A stretch of 6,684 bases of DNA from Candidatus Wallbacteria bacterium (lineage in GTDB: Bacteria; Muiribacteriota; UBA6191; JACPRK01), in the NCBI GenBank assembly GCA_016199905.1, contig JACQFU010000035.1:1-6684 (forward strand), written 5' to 3'. Below, in pieces: positions 1-6,002 of this stretch (the stretch's first letter is position 1; every line of letters starts with the position of its first letter). The position numbers and the translations under genes are program-made. The notes under the pieces are model-generated. The model saw only the letters and a program-made list of their open reading frames with translations, searched no databases and was not told the origin of the DNA.

Positions 1-439
1 CCGTTCTGTTTCAAGGGCCAGAAGGATCTGGGCATGGGCGACTTCGGCAAGATCCCCAACGGGGCACCCGGCGTCGAGAACCGCATGAGCCTCATCTTCA
101 ACGGCGGCGTCGCCCAGGGGCGCATCAGCCTGAACCGATTCGTCCAGCTCACGTCGACCAACGCCGCGAAGATGTTCGGCCTCTTCCCGCGCAAAGGCAC
201 CATCGCCGTCGGCAGCGACGCCGACCTGGTGATCTTCGACGCTGAGCGAACCGAGACGCTGAGCATCGACAACCCGCTGACGCATCACATGCGCGTGGAC
301 TACAACACCTACGAGGGAATGCGGGTGAAGGGCTACTCCGAGGTGGTCCTCTCGCGCGGCAAGGTCGTGTGCGACAAGGGCCAGTGGAAGGGCAAGTCGG
401 GCGCCGCGGTTACTCTTTACACGGGAACGGGAAATATGA
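1..439 (+). CDS. hydA: D-hydantoinase / dihydropyrimidinase, C-terminal part (5' end outside window)
   Basis: Zinc-dependent cyclic amidohydrolase that opens the ring of dihydropyrimidines or 5-substituted hydantoins to N-carbamoyl amino acids, in the cytoplasm. The window opens in frame at PFCFKGQKDLG, which in the family directly follows the TDHCPF motif, so the catalytic Asp lies just left of base 1. Visible next are the substrate-binding IPNGAPGVENR motif (from about base 52), the helix ISLNRFVQLTSTNAAKMFGL, the barrel-closing GTIAVGSDADLVIFD, then HMRVDYNTYEGM and VLSRGKVV, all near consensus. Roughly the last 145 residues of a family of about 460 are present. After GKSG (base 402) the frame stops resembling the family and stays open to TAA at 1204-1206, across an opposing gene. 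In the +1 frame a short tail (APRLLFTRERE) reaches TGA at 437-439, which matches the usual family length, so I place the natural end there and suspect a one-base indel near 395-436. The family call is secure; the exact substrate is unknown. Confidence 0.9.
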
Positions 440-1050
440 TCGAAAACGGGCGCATCAACCGCGCTTGGAAGGTGTCGGATCCGGCCGGTCGCAAGACCCT
501 GTTCGACGTCGGTCTTTTGCGGCAGATACTGGATGCCGACGGCGACGGCGACGGCGCGCTCGGATTCGGCGACGGGCATCTGCCGCTTCGGCTTCGCGGG
601 GCGATTTGCAGTCAGCACCGACAGAGTCGGCGCGCCCTCCAGGCGGTGAAGCTCCAGACGCTGGGAGGGGTGAGGAGGTTCGACGTACGGCGCGCTCTCG
701 ACGCGGATCGCTCCGTCGAGGCGGTCCAGCGCCGGGGCCATCCGCACGGAGCCCTCGATGCGCCAGCGCCGGCCCAGAGCGTCCCCGGCCGGTTTCCCTT
801 CGCCGCCGAAGCCGAGCGTTCCGCGCAGCAGCTTGCAGGGAAGCGCCAGACCGTCGAAGCGGTTCACCAGGCGGCCGTCGGGCCAGCGATCCAGCAGCAC
901 CACGGTAGTCCGGTATCCCGTACCGGTCGGCTCCAGCACCAGCCAAAGGCCCCGCTCGGAGTCGTACCAGCTGCCGGCCATGCCGGGAGATGCAGCCCGG
1001 ACCGGCAAGGCAGCCAGCAGAAACAGCAAGACGAGCGTTCCCGTTCGCAT
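417..1050 (-). CDS. Predicted secreted protein, unknown function (3' end uncertain)
   Basis: I do not recognise a family. From ATG at 1050 the frame gives a textbook signal peptide (MRTGTLVLLFLLAALPVRAA, residues 1-20). A mature domain follows, starting GMAGSWYDSERGLWLVLEP, an extended beta-rich pattern of the GSWYD type seen in small secreted proteins. It has one cysteine after the signal (C71). A GAGAG-like site (GAGAG, complement of 1054-1058) precedes the start. Third-position GC is high to about base 540. This frame then has no stop down to base 1, running antisense through the hydantoinase, which cannot be natural. Below about 500-540 the better codon pattern moves to the frame ending at TAA (complement of 417-419), with tail DTFQARLMRPFSIIFPVPV. 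I therefore end the gene at 417 and infer a frameshift in between. It converges on the hydantoinase gene and diverges from yceI. The N-terminal 160 residues are well supported; the C-terminus is a guess. Confidence 0.6.
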
Positions 1051-1205
1051 CGTCTCTCATGTTGCGTCGGGAATCGGGCGGCGTCGACCCGAGGAGCGAC
1101 AGGCGGGGACCTTTTCCAATCGGTCCACTGGATGCGCAGGGATGGAAGTGATAGAAAGGCCGCAGCCTCCAAACACTCATACCGGACTCTTGAAAGGAGC
1201 CAGTA
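1051..1205. promoter_or_regulatory. Divergent intergenic region upstream of yceI and the secreted-protein gene
   Basis: This 155-base gap lies between two outward-facing genes and must hold the start signals of both. A small inverted repeat is visible (TCGGG at 1074-1078 against CCCGA at 1088-1092). I found no convincing -35/-10 pair on either strand, so promoter positions cannot be given. Confidence 0.4.
1193..1199 (+). promoter_or_regulatory. Ribosome binding site of yceI
   Basis: AAAGGAG lies 6 bases before ATG 1206. It is the best Shine-Dalgarno match in the window and supports the first ATG over the in-frame ATG at 1221 (residue 6). Confidence 0.8.
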
Positions 1206-1838
1206 ATGAATCTTCATTCCATGGGCCGAAACACGGCCTTCGCGCTCGCGGCCACCCTCGCCCTGGCGACCACCGCCACCGCTGCCACGTGGGAGATCGA
1301 TGCCGCGCACTCGACCGTCGCCTTCAGCGTGCGCCACATGATGATCTCGAACGTCACGGGAAAGTTCAAAGACTTCTCCGGAACGATCGACTACGACGGC
1401 AAGGACGCGAGCAAGGCGACCGTCGAGGTGAACATCTTCGCCAACAGCATCGACACCGGGGTCGAGAAGCGCGACGGACACCTCAAGAGCGGAGACTTCT
1501 TCGACGCGGAGAAATTTCCGACCATGACCTTCAAGTCGACCAAGGTCGAGCCGACCGGCGAGAAGACCGCCAAGATCACGGGAGACTTCACCCTTCACGG
1601 CGTCACCAAGCCGGTCACGATCGAGGCCGAGATGCTCGGCGCGATCAGCGACTCCAAGATGGGCAACCGAGCGGGCTTTAGCGGCCACACCACCATCAAC
1701 CGCAAGGAGTTTGGCCTGGCCTGGAACAAGGTAATTGAGGCCGGGGGCGTGGCTGTCGGCGAAGAGGTCAAGGTCACGCTCGAGCTCGAGGTCGGCGAGA
1801 AGAAGGCCGACGCCGGCAAGGGCGCCAAGGGCAAGTAG
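1206..1838 (+). CDS. yceI: YceI family periplasmic lipid-binding protein
   Basis: YceI proteins are periplasmic lipocalin-like beta-barrels that hold long isoprenoid or other hydrophobic ligands. The 210-residue product starts with a signal peptide (residues 1 to about 26, hydrophobic core AFALAATLALA, Ala-X-Ala cleavage near TATAA). The complete YceI domain spans about 28-196, with family hallmarks WEIDAAHSTVAFSVRHMM, VTGKFKDFSGTIDYD, the KRDGHLKSGDFFDAEKFPTMTFKS segment (near residues 95-116), FTLHGVTKPVTIE and NRKEFGLAWN. Length is typical apart from an extra Lys/Gly/Ala-rich tail (EKKADAGKGAKGK) at 198-210. The start is fixed by a strong ribosome binding site. The stop is 27 bases before the GTG of the carboxyltransferase gene with no terminator between, so they may be co-transcribed. 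The family is certain; the ligand is unknown, and roles reported for relatives (isoprenoid transport, acid or osmotic stress response) cannot be assigned from sequence alone. Confidence 0.95.
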   Translation: MNLHSMGRNTAFALAATLALATTATAATWEIDAAHSTVAFSVRHMMISNVTGKFKDFSGTIDYDGKDASKATVEVNIFANSIDTGVEKRDGHLKSGDFFDAEKFPTMTFKSTKVEPTGEKTAKITGDFTLHGVTKPVTIEAEMLGAISDSKMGNRAGFSGHTTINRKEFGLAWNKVIEAGGVAVGEEVKVTLELEVGEKKADAGKGAKGK

Positions 1839-1849
1839 ACGGGTTCCGC

Positions 1850-1855
1850 GGAGAG
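1850..1855 (+). promoter_or_regulatory. Ribosome binding site deciding the GTG start of the carboxyltransferase gene
   Basis: GGAGAG ends 10 bases before GTG 1866. No ATG is available nearby in frame, and the residues after this GTG (HPRFVNAASRLAGQVEQL) already resemble the N-terminus of the family, so this start is preferred. Confidence 0.55.
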
Positions 1856-1865
1856 ACCACCTGCA

Positions 1866-3332
1866 GTGCGCCCCCTGGGAACAGCCGTCGATCCGCATCA
1901 TCCCCGGTTTGTGAACGCCGCCTCGCGGCTCGCCGGGCAGGTCGAGCAGTTGCACGAGCTGGCAGCGCTCGCCCGGCTCGGCGGGCCCGAGGAGGCGCGC
2001 GCCAAGCATGTCCAGAGGGGCAAGCTGTTGCCAAGGCAACGAGTGGAGAGCGTGCTCGACCTTGGCACACCGTTCCTGGAACTGTCCCCGCTGGCCGCGC
2101 ACGGGATGTACGGCGGCGAGGTGCCCGGCGCCGGGTGCATCACCGGCATCGGGACCGTACGCGGGCGGCTGGTCACGATCATCGCCAACGACGCCACCGT
2201 CAATGGCGGCACCTACCACCCGGTCAGCGTGACCAAGAGTTTGCGCGCTCAAGAGATCGCCGAACGCAACCGGTTGCCCTGCCTGTTCATGGTCGACAGC
2301 GGCGGCGCTTTCCTGCCGCTTCAATCGGAGATGTTTGCCGACCGCGAGCACGGCGGCCGGATGTTCTACAACCAGGCGCGCATGTCGTCGAAGGGCATTC
2401 CGCAGATCGCGCTGGTGATGGGGAGCTGCACGGCCGGCGGGGCTTACGTGCCCGCGATGAGCGACGAGGTGGTCATCGTCCGGGAGCAAGGGACGATCTT
2501 CCTGGCCGGTCCGCCGCTGGTGCTGGCGGCGACGGGGGAGCGCGTGAGCGCTGAAGAGCTGGGCGGAGGCGACGTGCACGCGCGCGTGAGCGGCGTGGCG
2601 GACCACCTAGCCGAGGACGACTCGCACGCGCTGGAGCTGGCGCGCGGGATTGTCGAGAACCTGCCTCCAGCCGGGCGACCGCTCTGGGAGCGGAAAAAGC
2701 CCGTCGAGCCTGCGCACTCTCCGTCCGAGTTGCACGGCATCCTCGGCGAAGCCGCGCCCGATCCGCGAGAGGTGCTGGCTCGTCTGCTGGACGCGAGCCT
2801 GCTGGAGCCGCTGGAAACGGCCGGCGCACCGGAAGTGGCTGCGGGTTTCGCGCGCCTGGTGGGGCATCCCGTCGCCGTCGCGGCGGCTTTCGGAGCGCTG
2901 GGAACGGCAGGAGCCAGACTCGTGGCCCGGCTGGTGGAGCTGGCCGGCGAGAGGCGGCTGCCGGTGGTGTTCCTGGCGGCCGCAGGTGAGGCCGGCGAGG
3001 CAGGCCGAGTGGAAGCGATGGCCGCGCTGATGGACCGCGTCGCGCGCCTCTCTTCGCCCCTGGTGAGCGTGATCGCCGGTCCGACGGCGGGAGCCGCGCA
3101 CGTGGCGCTCTCGGCGCGTTCGCTGGGCGCCCGCTTCGTCTTCGCCTGGCCCACGGCCGCCATTTCGGCGACGGGCATGGGCGTCGGCCCCGAGAACGGT
3201 CCCATCGATCCGCTGCACGCAACGGCTCGCATCTTCGACGACGGCCTGGTCGATCCTGCCACGACCCGCGAGGTGCTGGGCCTGGCCCTGGAAGCGACGC
3301 GGCGCAGCGACTACCGCGGCCGGAACCCGTAG
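1866..3332 (+). CDS. Acyl-CoA carboxylase carboxyltransferase (methylcrotonyl-CoA carboxylase beta-like) with diverged C-terminal half
   Basis: Best match by eye is the beta subunit of 3-methylcrotonyl-CoA carboxylase, which moves a carboxyl group from biotin to the acyl-CoA in leucine breakdown. The N-terminal half (residues 15-265) is near consensus: ARAKHVQRGKLLPRQRV, LELSPLAAHGMYGGEVPGAG, ANDATVNGGTYHPVSV, MVDSGGAFLPLQ, MFYNQARMSSKGIPQIALVMGS in part, SCTAGGAYVPAMSDE (187-201), GTIFLAGPPLVLAATGE and SGVADHLAEDD. The C-terminal half (about 295-488) is not. The glycine-rich GFMVG..YE..GI.KDGAK region is replaced by an Ala/Glu/Arg-rich stretch (370-390), and the GGSFGAGNYGM loop by IAGPTAGAAHVAL (403-415). 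Only the final IFDDGLVDPATTREVLGLAL is well kept. At 488 residues it is about 45 shorter than usual. No biotin carboxylase, acyl-CoA dehydrogenase or hydratase partner is in the window. Whether it still catalyses carboxyl transfer is open. The last 22 bases overlap the end of an opposing gene. Confidence 0.85.
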   Translation: MRPLGTAVDPHHPRFVNAASRLAGQVEQLHELAALARLGGPEEARAKHVQRGKLLPRQRVESVLDLGTPFLELSPLAAHGMYGGEVPGAGCITGIGTVRGRLVTIIANDATVNGGTYHPVSVTKSLRAQEIAERNRLPCLFMVDSGGAFLPLQSEMFADREHGGRMFYNQARMSSKGIPQIALVMGSCTAGGAYVPAMSDEVVIVREQGTIFLAGPPLVLAATGERVSAEELGGGDVHARVSGVADHLAEDDSHALELARGIVENLPPAGRPLWERKKPVEPAHSPSELHGILGEAAPDPREVLARLLDASLLEPLETAGAPEVAAGFARLVGHPVAVAAAFGALGTAGARLVARLVELAGERRLPVVFLAAAGEAGEAGRVEAMAALMDRVARLSSPLVSVIAGPTAGAAHVALSARSLGARFVFAWPTAAISATGMGVGPENGPIDPLHATARIFDDGLVDPATTREVLGLALEATRRSDYRGRNP

Positions 3333-4249
3333 AGGACAGTCGCCCGCCTTCGGGCCTCGACGACCCGCTCCAGTACTTCGCGACGCTGGTAGGCCTGCCG
3401 CTCCTCGGCGAGCTCCAGGTTGTCCGGGACGAGATCGATGGCTTGCTCGTAGGCATTGAAGGCCGCGGCCTTCTCCGACCGGCGCTCCAGCAGCCGCCCC
3501 TTCTGAAGGGCCACGTCCATCACCATCCGGGGCGGGTCGCCCGGCTGGGCCGCGGCCCTCCAGCTGTCGAGCACCTCGTCGTAGTCGGCCAGCAGCCGCT
3601 TGTCGAACCGGTCGTGGCGGCCCTTCGACTCCACCAGGCGGTTCCCCTGCCAGTCGAAGACGCGGGGCAGGAAGACAAGCGAGTCGGCCTCGGGCGCATA
3701 GAGGACGAGCTGAGCGTGGCCCGAGCCGTCGACATCTTCGAAGTAGAAGCCCTCCGCATTGGAGTGAAAGGATTCGATAGGTCCGTCGTCTCCCAGGGCC
3801 CAGATCTGGAGCAGCCCCTCGTGAGGACCGGGGCCGCCGGCCCACTGGACTCCGAGGACGGCGCCGCCGCCCGGGCGGAAAGCGCCCAGCCGCAGGTCGA
3901 GGAAGTCGGGAGCTTCGCTGGTGACGTCCAGCTCGGACACCATCTTCGAACCCCGAGGACGCATCGCGAGCAGTCGCGCGCGGCGGGATCCACCCGCCGG
4001 CTCCAGGACGACCAGCGCCAGGCGCAGGGGCCCGGGGCGCGTGGTGGCGCTGGTGAGCATCACCGAGCGGGTCAGGACCGGCTTGTCCGGGTGCTCTTCG
4101 GGCAGCCCGGCCACGGTCCCCTTCGGCAGAAGGCCCGCGACGCCCGGCAGCAGCAGCGCCTGAGCGGGAAGCAGCTCGGCGCCGCAGGCCGGGAGAGACA
4201 GGGCGCAGGCGAGCGCAAACAACGGAAGACGGTGGACCGCGCGCAGCAT
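3311..4249 (-). CDS. Exported (possibly lipoprotein) protein with FG-GAP-like and TPR-like segments
   Basis: I do not recognise a named family. The 312-residue product has an N-terminal export signal (LPLFALACALSLPAC); C22 after LPA is close to a lipobox, though the Pro at -2 is unusual, so lipoprotein and ordinary signal cleavage are both possible. Residues 60-200 look like beta strands, with one FG-GAP/calcium-loop-like motif FEDVDGSGHAQLVLY (170-184). Residues about 245-280 (ALQKGRLLERRSEKAAAFNAYEQAIDLVPDN in part) read as a single TPR-like helix pair, and the end is a charged helix rich in Arg and Glu. ATG 4249 is the only in-frame start nearby but has a poor ribosome binding site. It lies 102 bases downstream of the acyltransferase gene on the same strand and ends inside the 3' end of the carboxyltransferase gene. 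Third-position GC supports a real gene. Function unknown. Confidence 0.8.
   Translation of the reverse strand: MLRAVHRLPLFALACALSLPACGAELLPAQALLLPGVAGLLPKGTVAGLPEEHPDKPVLTRSVMLTSATTRPGPLRLALVVLEPAGGSRRARLLAMRPRGSKMVSELDVTSEAPDFLDLRLGAFRPGGGAVLGVQWAGGPGPHEGLLQIWALGDDGPIESFHSNAEGFYFEDVDGSGHAQLVLYAPEADSLVFLPRVFDWQGNRLVESKGRHDRFDKRLLADYDEVLDSWRAAAQPGDPPRMVMDVALQKGRLLERRSEKAAAFNAYEQAIDLVPDNLELAEERQAYQRREVLERVVEARRRATVLYGFRPR
3342..3355 (+). terminator. Weak hairpin after the carboxyltransferase stop
   Basis: GCCCG (3342-3346) and CGGGC (3351-3355) form a 5-base-pair GC stem with a 4-base loop, 9 bases after the carboxyltransferase stop and inside the opposing gene. There is no T run after it, so it would at best be a weak or assisted terminator. 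Confidence 0.2.
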
Positions 4250-4327
4250 CTGCTGCGCATGATACCTCGGGTCCAGGCCTTGGGTTCCTTACGGAGTCCC
4301 GAAAGCCGCGACTGCTCCCGTGGAAAC

Positions 4328-4342
4328 GGCTGCCTAGCAGCC
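4328..4342 (-). terminator. Possible hairpin after the acyltransferase gene
   Basis: GGCTGC (4328-4333) and GCAGCC (4337-4342) form a perfect 6-base-pair stem with a 3-base loop, 9 bases past the acyltransferase stop codon at 4352. On the minus strand it is followed by GTTTCC, too short a T tract for a convincing intrinsic terminator. It may attenuate, rather than end, transcription into the gene at 3311-4249. Confidence 0.3.
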
Positions 4343-4351
4343 CTGCCGTCG

Positions 4352-5947
4352 CTACCGGCCGCCGCCCCTACGAATTTGCTCGTCGATCCAGCAGTCCATG
4401 CGACGCCACTGATCGAACAGCCAGCGGATGCGCGCCTCGCGACCGTCGGGGATCTGCGCGCGCGGCACTCGCCGGAGCCGCACGCGAAGGACCCGGCCCA
4501 CGAGTTTTCCGGAAAGGAAGTCGAGTACGCCCGCGGCGCCCTCCAAACCGGCGTGGGCGTAGAAGACGACGTCGGCCTCGGCTGCCGTCTCCAGCAGCGC
4601 CAGCGGTCCGCCCACGTGGGGCAACAGCAGGTGCTTCAGCGCGCGGGCTTCGGCTGCCAAGGCCGGGTCCTTTTGCTCGAGGCGCGCGATCAACCGGTCG
4701 CGTTTCTCGGGCGAGTATCGCGTTCCCTCCGGCCAGATGATGACGGCCTCGTCGGTGGCCAGCCCACGACCCAGGGCGCCGACGCGGTCGATCTCCTCTT
4801 CGTTGCGCGACGAGCCGCGGGCAGTGAAGCGCGCCGGCAGACGATGGCCTGCGATGTCCATGCACGGGTCGAGGAGCAGCTCGCGCTTCAGCACGTAGCG
4901 GAGGCGGATGCCGTGCCGGTTCGAGAAGAGGAGCGTGGGAACCAAAGTGTCGACCATGCTCGAGTGGCGGATGAAAATGAGCATCGGCCCCCGAGCGGCC
5001 GCGTCCGCGCCCTCCACTTCGAGCTCGATACCAAGGCCATAGATTTTGCGAATCCACCAGAGGTGGCTCGAGACCCAGAGTCGTTGGATGTGGTAGGTCC
5101 AGTGGACAATCCGGCTCCCTCCAGTCGGAATGGAGCAGAGCCAGGCGGTGAAGAGGGCCGCGACAGCGGCAAGCTCGGTCGCGAGATAGATCCAGCCGAA
5201 AGCCAGGAGCCGCAGAGCCGAGACCGGCGCGCTCCACAGCGCGACGCGGACCAGATCGATGGCGGCCGCCGCGGGAGCCGCGATCGGCATCAATGCCGTG
5301 ACGGCCAGGAAGAGCGCGATGGCCAGAGGGATGGTCACCAGCCGGCGCGCCAGCCTCTCGTGGCCGTCCTCCGAAGCGCGCCCCTCGGAGGTCTCGCTGA
5401 CGATCGCGAGCAGCGGCACTGCCAGCGCGTACAGCGCGCCCACGGCGGCCAGCGCTCGACCGCGACCGCCCGAAAGCTGCAGCGCGCCGACTGCCGCTCC
5501 GCCGGCATAGGCTGCGGGGCCTCCGAGCGCCCCGAGCGCCGCGGCCAGCCGCAGCCGGGAGTGCAGCCAGCGCATTTCGCCGTGCAGCAACGCGCCGAAT
5601 ACGATCCAGAGCCCGACCATCCAGAGCGGACTCGGCCCCATCAACCGGGCTTGCGGCGGAAACGACAGCACCCCGGCCAGCGTCAACGCCGAATCCCCCG
5701 CGTACCCGACGGCCGCCGCCACGAACAGCACTCCCAGCTCTGCCCCTCGCCTGCTCGAGCCGGCGAGGTGCGCTGCCGCAAATGCCGCCGCGGCCGCCAC
5801 GCCCGCCCACGGGTGCCCGTCCCGGGAACCCAGCGCCGCGACCCACCAAACGGCCAGGCTGCCCAGCGCCGCAGCCCCCGTCCTGGCGGCCAAAAACTCT
5901 CCCCGCTTCGGCAGGCTCGCGCCGGCATTGTCGATGCGACTGTCCAT
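4352..5947 (-). CDS. Membrane-bound acyltransferase: DUF2878-like domain fused to PlsC-type LPLAT domain
   Basis: Residue numbers count from ATG 5947 (531 residues). Residues about 20-185 are a hydrophobic domain with some six membrane segments that matches my recollection of DUF2878 (WAGVAAAAAFAAAHLAG, an LGVLFVAAAVGYAGDSALTLAGVLSF-type segment, PLWMVGLWIVFGALLH, LGALGGPAAYAGG). A charged loop (186-200) and further hydrophobic stretches (203-230, 235-271) lead into an acyltransferase domain of the lysophospholipid acyltransferase class. It has the HX4D catalytic motif RHSSMVDTL (H328, D333), the phosphate-binding WPEGTRYSP (405-413) and LLLPHVGGPLALL (440-452), a pattern close to the YihG/eukaryotic AGPAT branch. 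Expected role: transfer of a fatty acyl group to a lysolipid or similar acceptor at the inner membrane. An in-frame TTG lies 4 codons upstream (5959) without a ribosome site, so I prefer ATG 5947, preceded by GGGG. The gene starts 55 bases after the DPBB-like gene. Acceptor and donor are unknown; the fusion is the unusual point. Confidence 0.88.
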   Translation of the reverse strand: MDSRIDNAGASLPKRGEFLAARTGAAALGSLAVWWVAALGSRDGHPWAGVAAAAAFAAAHLAGSSRRGAELGVLFVAAAVGYAGDSALTLAGVLSFPPQARLMGPSPLWMVGLWIVFGALLHGEMRWLHSRLRLAAALGALGGPAAYAGGAAVGALQLSGGRGRALAAVGALYALAVPLLAIVSETSEGRASEDGHERLARRLVTIPLAIALFLAVTALMPIAAPAAAAIDLVRVALWSAPVSALRLLAFGWIYLATELAAVAALFTAWLCSIPTGGSRIVHWTYHIQRLWVSSHLWWIRKIYGLGIELEVEGADAAARGPMLIFIRHSSMVDTLVPTLLFSNRHGIRLRYVLKRELLLDPCMDIAGHRLPARFTARGSSRNEEEIDRVGALGRGLATDEAVIIWPEGTRYSPEKRDRLIARLEQKDPALAAEARALKHLLLPHVGGPLALLETAAEADVVFYAHAGLEGAAGVLDFLSGKLVGRVLRVRLRRVPRAQIPDGREARIRWLFDQWRRMDCWIDEQIRRGGGR

Positions 5948-5973
5948 GCTCTGCCCCAAGAGGGTCAGAGCAT
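5946..5973 (-). promoter_or_regulatory. Hairpin enclosing the ribosome binding site and start of the acyltransferase gene
   Basis: Read on the minus strand, ATGCTCTG (5973-5966) pairs perfectly with CAGAGCAT (5953-5946). After one A/G mismatch, CCC pairs with GGG around a TCTT loop. The 3' arm carries the GGGGCAGAG ribosome-site candidate, and its last two bases are the A and U of the start codon AUG. In RNA this would hide both the binding site and the start codon. There is no T run, so a terminator is unlikely. A protein-binding palindrome is the alternative. Confidence 0.55.
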
Positions 5974-6002
5974 ACGGCCTGGGCCGGGCCGGGGGAAGCC
6001 GG

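Noticed and set aside
538..555. GACGGC hexamer repeated three times
   Set aside because: Too short to be a meaningful repeat; common in GC-rich coding DNA. Hexamer slippage would not shift the frame, so it does not explain the suspected indel.
455..1180. 241-residue minus-strand frame
   Set aside because: Very Arg-rich with poor third-position GC; overlaps the better frame starting at 1050, which has a signal peptide.
440..1206. Plus-strand continuation of the hydantoinase frame to TAA 1204-1206
   Set aside because: No family resemblance after base 402; Gln/Arg-rich mirror of the minus-strand secreted protein; it would run through the yceI upstream region to the yceI start.
864..2606. 580-residue minus-strand frame
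   Set aside because: Lies antisense to yceI and the carboxyltransferase gene; composition is that of a mirror frame in GC-rich DNA.
2444..3845. Several long minus-strand frames over the carboxyltransferase C-half
   Set aside because: Low-complexity Ser/Ala/Arg/Pro; the plus frame keeps high third-position GC and a conserved end, so the plus strand is coding.
5960..6002. GC-rich spacer as intrinsic terminator between the DPBB-like gene and the acyltransferase gene
   Set aside because: No T run follows any stem; the hairpin present overlaps the next start codon and fits translation control better.
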